From JAAEQG01 sp023133475 (GTDB lineage: Bacteria; Planctomycetota; Phycisphaerae; UBA1845): DNA of 29,521 nt. Every line of letters begins with the position of its first letter. The first letter of the stretch is position 1. The notes beneath the pieces are model-generated. The model saw only the letters and a program-made list of their open reading frames with translations, was not told the DNA's origin and did no database searches. The DNA lies in assembly GCA_030631415.1 (NCBI GenBank), contig DAOVLE010000039.1:1-29521 (forward strand), written 5' to 3'. The position numbers and the translations under genes were made by a program. Of the stretch, positions 8,504 through 15,906 are shown in pieces.

Positions 8504-8872
8504 ATGCCCGAACATGACGCAAGACAGTTTGCTATCAAAACCGCACGCATCACCGCCGATCTTCAGGCTGAGGATGTCGTGGTGTTGGACGTGCGTGGAA
8601 TAAGCCCGGTCACGGATTACTTCGTGATCGGGTCGGGAACCTCCCATCGCCAGATGCGCGCGGTGTTTGACGCGATCCGGGACTACGCCACACAGGTCAA
8701 CGAACATCCGATCGGGTTGGCCGGCTATGAAGCCGCCACCTGGATGCTGTTGGATTATGTGGACGTGGTGATCCACATTTTCGCGCCGAAGTACCGCGAG
8801 TACTACGACCTGGAGCTGCTGTGGGGTGATGCCCCGCGAGTCGATTGGCCCATCTCCAAGAGTGCCGTGTGA
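8504..8872 (+). CDS. rsfS: Ribosomal silencing factor RsfS (Iojap/DUF143 family)
   Basis: 122 residues, the usual size. RsfS binds ribosomal protein L14 (uL14) on the large subunit and blocks subunit joining under starvation. The family core is clear: LDVRGISPVTDYFVIGSGTS, RQMRAVFDAI, W-LLDYVDVVIHIFAP and REYYDLELLWGDAP. I take ATG at 8504 (MPEHDARQFA), which matches normal family N termini. A GTG at 8465 is in frame but would add 13 residues encoded next to the repeat block, and neither start has a strong Shine-Dalgarno sequence. The last bases GTGA overlap the next gene. The usual neighbour nadD is not here. Confidence 0.94.
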   Translation: MPEHDARQFAIKTARITADLQAEDVVVLDVRGISPVTDYFVIGSGTSHRQMRAVFDAIRDYATQVNEHPIGLAGYEAATWMLLDYVDVVIHIFAPKYREYYDLELLWGDAPRVDWPISKSAV

Positions 8873-10482
8873 AGCTCACAAACTCGGGTTCGCAAGCCGT
8901 ATCACCTGCCCAGCCGTCGGGGGCATTGCCCTGGTTGGCCAATGTCCCACGGGCGGGGTGGGAGCGCCCTTTTCTCGTCGGGCTGGCGCTGCTGATGGCG
9001 CTGCTGATGCTGCCGTTGCTGGGGCGGGTCCCGCGCGTCTATGGGGATGACTCGTGGAGCACCATGGCAGGATACACCCTGGCGTTCGAGGGGCGCCCAC
9101 GCAATCCCGGACAGATGGGCCGGGGCGGGACCGACACGTATCTGGTGCAACCGCGGCTGTTTCCCAACGTGGTCTGTGCCGCGGTTTATCGCCTGGCGGG
9201 TTTTGGTCTGACGCAGGCTCGCATGGTGGCGGTGGTCTTCTGCGGTATTTTTGTCTTCGCGGTGCACGGGGTCATGCGTCGTCTGTTTGGCCCGGTTGCG
9301 GCTGCCGGTATCGCTGTTATGACCGCGGTCGATCCGTGGGTGTTCATCACCGGGCGCACGTGCCGTGAGGAGATTTTCCTGGCGGCTTTGCTGTGGTTGT
9401 CGTGGTGGTTCCTTTTGGGTGCGATTGATCGCCGGAGTGCGGTGCGGGGGTTTGTGGGAGGCCTGTGTATCGGATTGGCCTGCTGGACCCACCCTAACGC
9501 GGTGATATTCACCACTGCGGGGTTCGTTGGGTTGTTGGCGATGGCAGGCTTTGGGAAGTTTAAGGGGTGGTGGCTGGTTTGTGCGGTTGGCGGGCTGGTG
9601 ATGGGTTTGGCGCCGTATCTGGTGTATGTGGGCTATGTCGAGAGCACCAGCGAGGTGCGGGTCATGGACCAGGTGGCAGCCCGCACCGGGGCATATGCCC
9701 GCTCGCTGATGCAGATGCTGGCGATGGAGAAGGCCCGCTGGATGAACTTTCTGCGTCTGCCGCTGCGCACCCCGCTGTTGCTGCTGTACCTGTGGGGGCT
9801 GGCGTGGGCGTTGTTTAGAGGCCGGCGTGGCGAGCGGTTGTTGTTGATCTTCATCGTGGCGGCTGCTTTGCTGATGCCTCTGTTGCTAAGGGTTGGGCAC
9901 GGGCGTTATTGCGTGGTGTTGGTTCCGGCGTTGGCGGCGTTGGTGTGGCGGTCGTTGCCGAGGGTTGGTGTGCGTTCCGGCGGTGCGGAGGATGGCGCGG
10001 GGCCTATGGTCTCGCAGGCCTGGATCGGCCGCAGCCTGGCGGTGGGCATGATGCTGGTCTATATGGGGATGTCGTTGTTGCCGACGGTGGCAGTGGGGTA
10101 TGCCCACCGCAAAGCCGATTACGATGCCTGGGTCGCGCGTGTGGCCAGGCACATCCCTCCTCATGCAAGTGTTATGGCCCACACCATGTATTGGACCGGG
10201 CTGCATGATCGTCGCTTCATCTCGAGCATACCGCCGTATTATTCGGATTGGCGAACGGTGGAAGATGCCGTGGCACACATCGACAAGCACCACCCGGAAT
10301 ACCTGGTCCAGTCGAGCATCCTGTTTGGGGGTGTAGGGGGACTAGGCCCAAGGAAAGACGACCTGCACGGCACGGTCTTCGGGCAGGCGTGTGAACAGGT
10401 GGCAGCACGGGGCGGTGCTCGAGTTCTCGATGAGTTCTACGAGCGCGACTTCGGAAGAGTAAAAGTATGGAAAATTGAGTAG
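8869..10482 (+). CDS. Polytopic membrane protein, probable GT-C-type (PMT/ArnT-like) glycosyltransferase
   Basis: 537 residues from a GTG whose bases overlap the rsfS stop (GTGA), indicating translational coupling. A TTG at 8845 is in frame but would run further into rsfS. About ten hydrophobic segments alternate with short loops. The first extracytoplasmic loop has an acidic pair, Asp60-Asp61 (YGDDSWSTMAG), and a later FITGRTCREEIFLAAL, matching the layout of GT-C glycosyltransferases that use lipid-linked sugars (family 39 and relatives). A soluble C-terminal domain of about 120 residues follows. The acceptor is unknown and I see no further motif that narrows the family. The stop codon TAG (10480-10482) is part of a GTAGAGCGGG palindrome, so the 3' end of the gene merges with a repeat. 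Confidence 0.75.
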   Translation: MKLTNSGSQAVSPAQPSGALPWLANVPRAGWERPFLVGLALLMALLMLPLLGRVPRVYGDDSWSTMAGYTLAFEGRPRNPGQMGRGGTDTYLVQPRLFPNVVCAAVYRLAGFGLTQARMVAVVFCGIFVFAVHGVMRRLFGPVAAAGIAVMTAVDPWVFITGRTCREEIFLAALLWLSWWFLLGAIDRRSAVRGFVGGLCIGLACWTHPNAVIFTTAGFVGLLAMAGFGKFKGWWLVCAVGGLVMGLAPYLVYVGYVESTSEVRVMDQVAARTGAYARSLMQMLAMEKARWMNFLRLPLRTPLLLLYLWGLAWALFRGRRGERLLLIFIVAAALLMPLLLRVGHGRYCVVLVPALAALVWRSLPRVGVRSGGAEDGAGPMVSQAWIGRSLAVGMMLVYMGMSLLPTVAVGYAHRKADYDAWVARVARHIPPHASVMAHTMYWTGLHDRRFISSIPPYYSDWRTVEDAVAHIDKHHPEYLVQSSILFGGVGGLGPRKDDLHGTVFGQACEQVAARGGARVLDEFYERDFGRVKVWKIE

Positions 10483-10535
10483 AGCGGGTTCTACCCGCCT
10501 TCTTGGCATGGCATGGCGGGTGAAACCCGCCCTAC
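10479..10535. repeat. Head-to-head GGCGGGT palindromes at the end of the membrane-protein gene
   Basis: Plus-strand copy 10479-10499 (GTAGAGCGGGT-TCT-ACCCGCC) includes the stop codon of the upstream gene. A minus-strand copy lies at 10515-10535. A TTTTCCATTTTC string follows. This is the same BIME-like pairing as at 5022-5078. Confidence 0.85.
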
Positions 10536-10568
10536 ATTTTCCATTTTCAGCATCGCGGAGAACCACCC

Positions 10569-12356
10569 ATGGAGTCCATTCTTGCCGAGTTGGAGTTTCG
10601 GGTACGCCAAGCCCTGGTGAACTGTTTCGGCGACGGGTGCCGGGACGTGGAACCACAAGTGCGACTCTCCCAGGACGAGCGCTTCGGCGATTACCAGTCG
10701 AACTGTGCCATGGGCCTGGGCAAGAAACTGGGCAAGAAACCGCGGGAGCTGGCCCGGGAGATCGTCGATGGGCTCGATGTGGCAGAGCTTTGCGAGCCGC
10801 CTGATATCGCCGGGCCGGGGTTTATCAACTTTCGCCTCAAGCCGTCAGCCATCGCCGCACGCTTGCAGTCGATCCCTCCGGCTCCACGCGAGGGCGTAGA
10901 CCGCATGGGGGTAAAGACGGCGACCGAGCCGATCACCGTGGTCGTGGACATGTCCAGCCCCAACCTGGCCAAGGAGATGCACGTCGGGCATTTGCGGAGC
11001 ACCATCCTCGGCGACTGCGTGGCGCGGATACTCGAGTTCAAAGGCCATCAGGTCCACCGCATCAATCACGTGGGTGATTGGGGCACGCAGTTCGGTATGC
11101 TGGTCACGCACCTGCGCAACACCAGGCCGGAGGTCCTCGGCAACCTCGACCAGCTCCGCCTGCCCGATCTGGAGAGCTTCTACGTATCCGCCAAAGCCGA
11201 GTTCGATCGCGACCCGGGCTTCGCCGCCCAGGCCCGCAAAGCCGTCACCCAACTCCAAGGCGGAGACCCCGAGACGTTGCGGATTTGGAAGGCTTTTTGC
11301 GACGAATCGCTACGGCATTGCGGCGCAATTTACGACCGCCTCGATGTGCGCATCGAAAATTGCGGCGAGAGTTTCTACAACGACCTGTTGCCCGGTGTCG
11401 TCGAGGAACTCCTGTCCAAGGGCCTGGCAACGATCAGTGAGGGGGCGGTCTGCGTTTTTCTCGACGGGTTTGTCAATCGCGAAGGCAACCCGCTACCCAT
11501 GATCGTGCGCAAGTCCGACGGCGGGTACAACTATGCAACGACCGACCTGACCGCCCTGAAATACCGGGTCGAGCAACTTGGTGCCCGGCGGATCGTCTAC
11601 GTCGTCGGCGTCACTCAGAAGCAGCACTTGCAGATGCTCTTTGCCGCAGGCCGTAAAGCCGGCTGGGCACCCGCAAACGTGCTTACCGAGCACTTGGCTT
11701 TTGGGAGCGTGCTGGGTCCGGACGGTCGGCCTTTCAAAACCCGCGAGGGCGGGACTGTCAAGCTTAAAGACCTGTTGGACGAGGCGGTCTTCCGTGCCCG
11801 GCAGGTGGTCGAAAGCAACGAAGACGACAAGGCCAAAGCCCGAGGCCTGAACGAGGCGGACAGGCAAAGAGTCGCCGAAACGGTCGGCATGGCGGCGGTG
11901 AGGTATTTTGATCTTTCACACAACTTAGCCAGCGACTACAAGTTCAACTTCGACCACATGCTGGCCATGGAGGGCAACACCGCACCGTATATGCTTTATG
12001 CCTACGCCCGAATCCGCAGCATCGGGCGTAAGGCGGGGGTGGACTACGCCGACATTCCCGCGGATACGCCCATCACGCTGGAGCACGAGAGTGAACTTAA
12101 GCTGGCCAAGGTGCTGGTTCGTTTCCCGGAGGTGGTATCCACCGTAGCCGGCGAGTTGCACCCGAACATTTTGACCGAGTATCTCTACGAGACAAGCAAG
12201 GCCTTTTCGCTCTTTTACGACCGTGTGCATGGTGTGCGGGTGATCGACGCCCCGCCGCCGGCGCGTATGTCGCGTCTGCGGCTTTGCGACCTGGCTGCCC
12301 GCACGCTACGGCTGGGGCTGGGGTTGCTGGGGATCAGGACTCTGGAGCAAATGTGA
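10569..12356 (+). CDS. argS: Arginyl-tRNA synthetase
   Basis: 595 residues, normal length. It is a class I synthetase charging tRNA-Arg in the cytoplasm. The N-terminal additional (tRNA D-loop binding) domain covers about residues 1-110. The HIGH motif appears as HVGH at 138-141 within SSPNLAKEMHVGHLRST, followed by NHVGDWGTQFGML. The KMSK region has the ArgRS-specific form GRPFKTREGGTVKL. The C-terminal helical anticodon domain contains GNTAPYMLYAYARIRS and ends LGLLGIRTLEQM, typical of the family. GGAG at 10557-10560 sits 8 bases before the ATG. The helicase gene starts 40 bases after the stop. Confidence 0.97.
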   Translation: MESILAELEFRVRQALVNCFGDGCRDVEPQVRLSQDERFGDYQSNCAMGLGKKLGKKPRELAREIVDGLDVAELCEPPDIAGPGFINFRLKPSAIAARLQSIPPAPREGVDRMGVKTATEPITVVVDMSSPNLAKEMHVGHLRSTILGDCVARILEFKGHQVHRINHVGDWGTQFGMLVTHLRNTRPEVLGNLDQLRLPDLESFYVSAKAEFDRDPGFAAQARKAVTQLQGGDPETLRIWKAFCDESLRHCGAIYDRLDVRIENCGESFYNDLLPGVVEELLSKGLATISEGAVCVFLDGFVNREGNPLPMIVRKSDGGYNYATTDLTALKYRVEQLGARRIVYVVGVTQKQHLQMLFAAGRKAGWAPANVLTEHLAFGSVLGPDGRPFKTREGGTVKLKDLLDEAVFRARQVVESNEDDKAKARGLNEADRQRVAETVGMAAVRYFDLSHNLASDYKFNFDHMLAMEGNTAPYMLYAYARIRSIGRKAGVDYADIPADTPITLEHESELKLAKVLVRFPEVVSTVAGELHPNILTEYLYETSKAFSLFYDRVHGVRVIDAPPPARMSRLRLCDLAARTLRLGLGLLGIRTLEQM

Positions 12357-12396
12357 CCTTGCGGGCAATCGACAATATGTTTATGATGCCGGCAAT

Positions 12397-13698
12397 ATGC
12401 AAAAACACACGATATTACCTCAGCCCTTTGCCGATTTGGGTGTCGAGGTCCGTTTTCTCAAGGCGCTGGAGCGGATGGGGTTTGCTACTCCGACGGATGT
12501 CCAAAAGGTGTTAATCCCGCTGATTCTGGAAGGCAAGGATGTGCTGGGGCAAGCTCGGACCGGCACCGGCAAGACGGCGGCTTTTGCCCTGCCGTTGTTG
12601 CAGCGCTGCGATCCGGCGGGGTCGTTGCAGATGCTTTGCCTGACGCCCACGCGGGAGTTGGCTGTCCAGGTCTGTGACGAGATTCGCCGGCTTGCCCAGT
12701 TTGCCGATCTCCGCGGTGTTCCGGTGTATGGTGGTCAGCGGATCAGCACCCAGGTCCACTATCTTGGCCGAAAGCCGCATTTCGTGGTCGGAACGCCCGG
12801 TCGGGTGTTCGACTTCCTCCAGCGTAAGGTGCTCAAGTTCGACACCCTGCGAGCAGTGGTGCTGGACGAGGTGGACCGGATGCTGGACATCGGCTTCCGC
12901 GACGCCATCCGCGATATCCTCACCCACGTAAGGCAGCCGCATCAGACCATTTTCGTGTCAGCCACCGTGGAGCACGAGATCAGGCGCCTGACGCAGCAGT
13001 TTGCCACCGACGCGGTGGCGGTGGATATTTCGCGCGATGAAATCGTGGTGGATGAGGTCGAGCAGTTCTGCTGTAGCGTGGATGCTCGGGATAAGTTCCG
13101 CCTGCTGAAGACGGTGCTCAAGGAGGAAGACCCGGAGTTGACCATCATCTTCACGAATACCAAAGCCGGTGCCCATAAACTCGCCCGCCGCCTGCACGAG
13201 ATCGGCATCTCCGCCAAGGAGCTTCACGGCGACCTGATGCAAAAACGCCGAGAACGCATCATGGGCAGCTTCCGCAAGCACCGGTTCAAGGTGCTGGTAG
13301 CCACCGATCTGGTTTCACGCGGTATTGATGTCCAGGCAATCACCCATATTATCAACTACGATCTTCCGCAGGATACCGAAGCCTATGTGCATCGCATCGG
13401 GCGAACCGCACGCATGGGGGCTTGCGGCAAAGCTATTACCTTTGTCACTCCCGATCAGGGCAAGGAACTGACCCAAATCGAGAAGCTGATCAACGTACTC
13501 ATCGAGGAAAAGAAGTATCCCGGGTTTGTTCCGCGGGTGTTCGAGGAGGATAGGCCTCCGCAGCCAGAGGCGGCAGCGACCCCACGCTATCAGCAGGCAG
13601 TCTTCTCCGATCGGGGCCCGGCAGGGGAAGCACCGCGATCCGCCCCGACCAAAACGCTGGGCAGTAAGTTCCGTCCACGTCGTCGCCGCCGTCTCTAG
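12397..13698 (+). CDS. DEAD-box-family ATP-dependent RNA helicase (motif II is DEVD)
   Basis: 433 residues with two RecA-like domains and a basic tail. Visible motifs are the Q-motif region (FATPTDVQ), Walker A ARTGTGKT (53-60), PTRELA, TPGR, motif II LDEVDRMLD (157-160), motif III SAT (188-190), and in the second domain TNTK, TDLVSRGID and HRIGRTARMG (332-341). The protein should unwind short RNA duplexes, for example in ribosome assembly or mRNA decay. Two deviations stand out: DEVD for DEAD in motif II, and TAR for TGR in motif VI. The C terminus ends in RPRRRRRL, a probable RNA-binding tail. Start ATG has only a weak upstream Shine-Dalgarno sequence. Confidence 0.95.
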   Translation: MQKHTILPQPFADLGVEVRFLKALERMGFATPTDVQKVLIPLILEGKDVLGQARTGTGKTAAFALPLLQRCDPAGSLQMLCLTPTRELAVQVCDEIRRLAQFADLRGVPVYGGQRISTQVHYLGRKPHFVVGTPGRVFDFLQRKVLKFDTLRAVVLDEVDRMLDIGFRDAIRDILTHVRQPHQTIFVSATVEHEIRRLTQQFATDAVAVDISRDEIVVDEVEQFCCSVDARDKFRLLKTVLKEEDPELTIIFTNTKAGAHKLARRLHEIGISAKELHGDLMQKRRERIMGSFRKHRFKVLVATDLVSRGIDVQAITHIINYDLPQDTEAYVHRIGRTARMGACGKAITFVTPDQGKELTQIEKLINVLIEEKKYPGFVPRVFEEDRPPQPEAAATPRYQQAVFSDRGPAGEAPRSAPTKTLGSKFRPRRRRRL

Positions 13699-13778
13699 CA
13701 GCTTGGTGCTTGCTCGGGCAGGTGTGATCATTCTTTGTGGCATCATTGGATGAATGGGATCGCCGGCGAGTTTTTCTC

Positions 13779-15101
13779 ATGATTCGACGAGTTCGCATTC
13801 GCGGGTACAAATCTTTGAAGGACGTCACCGTCGATTTTCGACATCCATTGACGGTGGTTATAGGTGCCAACGCCTCGGGAAAGAGCAATCTGCTGGATGC
13901 GTTGGGCCTGGTTTCGAGGATGGCTCTTTCTCCAACGCTCGAAGAGGCTTTCCGCCAACATCGCGGGCGCATCATTGAGGCTTTCACCTTTGGCCTTGGC
14001 GGGTTGCGTGAAGCACTCACCCGCGAATCCCTGTGTTTCTCCATAGAGGTCGATGTCGAGTTGAGCGAGCCCACCGTACGTGAGACCGAAGAGGAGATTG
14101 CCTGTCGGCGCAGGAAGTTTGACGGTGCCAAGCCTGACAATCCAGCCAAAGTGGTCGAGCAACTGCTGCGATATCGCATAGAGATTGAGTATCGCCCCAG
14201 CGACAACATTCTTTGTGTTCTGGATGAAAACCTTTCGGCTCTTCGGCACGACGGCAAGCCCAGCAAGTCACGCAAGCCTTTTCTTTCTTGTGAAGGCGAG
14301 GAGGCAAAACGGGTTATCCGCCTTCGTCTCGAGGGGCAAGCTTCGCGGCCCACTGAATTCGATGTTGGACTGCCATATACAGTGGTTTCGCGCCCCCACT
14401 ACGCGCCGCATTACCCGCACATCGAAGCCTTCAAGCGAGAACTGTCCGGTTGGCGGTTTTACTACCTCGAACCGCGGGTGATGCGGGCGGAGAGCGATCT
14501 CAAGGTGATATCGGTTCCAGGGCATTACGGGGAGGACCTTGCAGCCTTCTTCCACACCCTCAAGTCCAGAGCACCAAAGCAGTTCGAGGCAACGTGCAAG
14601 GCGCTTCGGCATATTCTTCCGGTGGTAGAGCAAGTCGATGTGGAAAAGAATGAGGAAGGGCTGTTGCGTTTATCCATCAAAGAGGGTGGTACGGAGTTTT
14701 CTGCCCGTGTGATGTCGGAAGGAACTCTGCGGTTGCTCGGTCTTCTGGCTATTCTTCAACCGCACACCCCGGCAACGACTATCGGCTTCGAGGAGCCCGA
14801 AAACGGCGTGCATCCACGCCGGATCGGAACGGTTGCTCAGATTCTCGAAAACATCGGGGCAACCTGTGCTTTTCAGATCATTGTCAACACCCATAGCCCC
14901 ATTCTGGCTGAATACGTTTCCGCGGAATCGCTGCTGCTCTGTCGAAGTGGGCGACATGGGGCAGCCTTCGAGCCATTCCCCGAGGAGATGGGCTCCTTGT
15001 TCAAACGAAAGGAAATTGCCTCGGCGTTGACCCCCGAAGAGGAGGAGTCGGCACCTTCCGATCTAATGGAAAGGATCATTCGTGGGGACTTCGGTGGGTA
15101 G
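13779..15101 (+). CDS. AAA/ABC-type ATPase (OLD/RecF-like, AAA_21 group), first gene of a two-gene cassette
   Basis: 440 residues from ATG 13779 (MIRRVRIRGYKSLKDV, a typical family opening). A GTG at 13737 would add 14 residues. SMC/RecF-type ATPase features are Walker A GANASGKS (29-36), a signature-like MSEGT (312-316) followed by a leucine-rich helix, Walker B with the paired acids IGFEEPENGVHP (Glu338-Glu339) and the switch NTHSP (370-374). Such ATPases power OLD, Gabija, PARIS and related defence nucleases. This protein has no TOPRIM domain of its own after the switch; a separate small gene overlaps its end by 20 bases. Single lines spot-counted inside the pair gave 34/60 and 32/60 G+C against 37/60 in the helicase, hinting at foreign origin but not proving it. 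Confidence 0.88.
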   Translation: MIRRVRIRGYKSLKDVTVDFRHPLTVVIGANASGKSNLLDALGLVSRMALSPTLEEAFRQHRGRIIEAFTFGLGGLREALTRESLCFSIEVDVELSEPTVRETEEEIACRRRKFDGAKPDNPAKVVEQLLRYRIEIEYRPSDNILCVLDENLSALRHDGKPSKSRKPFLSCEGEEAKRVIRLRLEGQASRPTEFDVGLPYTVVSRPHYAPHYPHIEAFKRELSGWRFYYLEPRVMRAESDLKVISVPGHYGEDLAAFFHTLKSRAPKQFEATCKALRHILPVVEQVDVEKNEEGLLRLSIKEGGTEFSARVMSEGTLRLLGLLAILQPHTPATTIGFEEPENGVHPRRIGTVAQILENIGATCAFQIIVNTHSPILAEYVSAESLLLCRSGRHGAAFEPFPEEMGSLFKRKEIASALTPEEEESAPSDLMERIIRGDFGG

Positions 15102-15708
15102 GCTGAGGATACTCTGCTTTGTGGAGGACGCCGCTCACGAGCGATTCCTCGAAGCCTTGATAAAGCGTTTGGCGCGTGAGGAAGGTTGGGGGCCGGAGGA
15201 TGCCAAACCGGAATTCCGAGTGAACAGACGCGGAGTAGGGGCAGTATTGACCGGGTTGCGCTCATATTTGCACGATGTGCGGAAGGGAATCGACATTTCC
15301 TGCCCGCTTGTGGTGGTGTTGCTGGATGGAAACTGTCAGACAGCCAATGCCCGAAAGAAAGAAGTTCTTCGCAAAGCCAAGGATTATGGGCTCTCATCTG
15401 ACCAAATCACCATAGGCGTTCCTGATCCGCATATTGAGCGATGGTTTCTTGATGCCCAGGCGCTGCAACAGGGAGTGGATCACGCTGCAACGCCGTCAGC
15501 GGTTCCATACAAGTGTGAGCGAGGGCGTTACAAAGCGGCTCTTCGTGAAGCCTTCAAGTCCACGGGGATTATTCCCCTGTTTGGAGGTGTTGAATACGCT
15601 CGGGACATCGTGCCACATCTGGAACTCGACCAGCCTGCATGTGGAGACCAAACCCTGCACGATTTCGCTCATGACTTGCGTCTGGCGCTAAGACGGCTCA
15701 AGAGCTGA
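15082..15708 (+). CDS. Small TOPRIM-like partner protein of the upstream ATPase
   Basis: 208 residues from GTG 15082, with AAAGG about 7 bases upstream. A second in-frame GTG at 15094 is possible. The gene overlaps the ATPase by 20 bases, so the two are almost surely co-translated. I do not recognise the family with certainty. What can be seen: an N-terminal strand with ILCFVEDAAHERFL (Glu15), a second strand ending in a conserved-looking acid, VVVLLDGNCQ (Asp82, Asn84), and PDPHIERWFLD (114-124). The spacing, a Glu after a first strand and D-x-(D/N) after a later strand, is that of TOPRIM folds such as OLD C termini, DUF4276 or AriB (DUF4435). The strict DxD would be DGN here. A nuclease role is inference. 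It could instead be a non-catalytic TOPRIM relative. Confidence 0.6.
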   Translation: MGTSVGRLRILCFVEDAAHERFLEALIKRLAREEGWGPEDAKPEFRVNRRGVGAVLTGLRSYLHDVRKGIDISCPLVVVLLDGNCQTANARKKEVLRKAKDYGLSSDQITIGVPDPHIERWFLDAQALQQGVDHAATPSAVPYKCERGRYKAALREAFKSTGIIPLFGGVEYARDIVPHLELDQPACGDQTLHDFAHDLRLALRRLKS

Positions 15709-15723
15709 TTGAGACGCGGACGG

Positions 15724-15861
15724 CAGGTTTTCAACCTGGTGACGCGTCAACCTTCATTATGCGGGCTAGAGATCAGAAGGTCTGACATTCTCAATTCTCA
15801 ATTCTCAATTCATCACGTTTCCCGTCCCCAAGCTTTCACGGCGCAACAGGTTTACAGCCTG
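15724..15861. repeat. Inverted pair of CAGGTT-type palindromes
   Basis: CAGGTTTTCAACCTG (15724-15738) and CAGGTTTACAGCCTG (15847-15861) are 15-base imperfect palindromes. Flanking bases (GGC before the first, CCCG after the second) suggest opposite orientation. Between them is a triple TCTCAAT string (about 15788-15809). The block fills the gap between the TOPRIM-like gene and the esterase, so it may carry a terminator for the former. Confidence 0.55.
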
Positions 15862-15906
15862 CCCGATGGTTATGTAGTCTTTGTGGGGTGAACAGGAGGA
15901 GATTAA

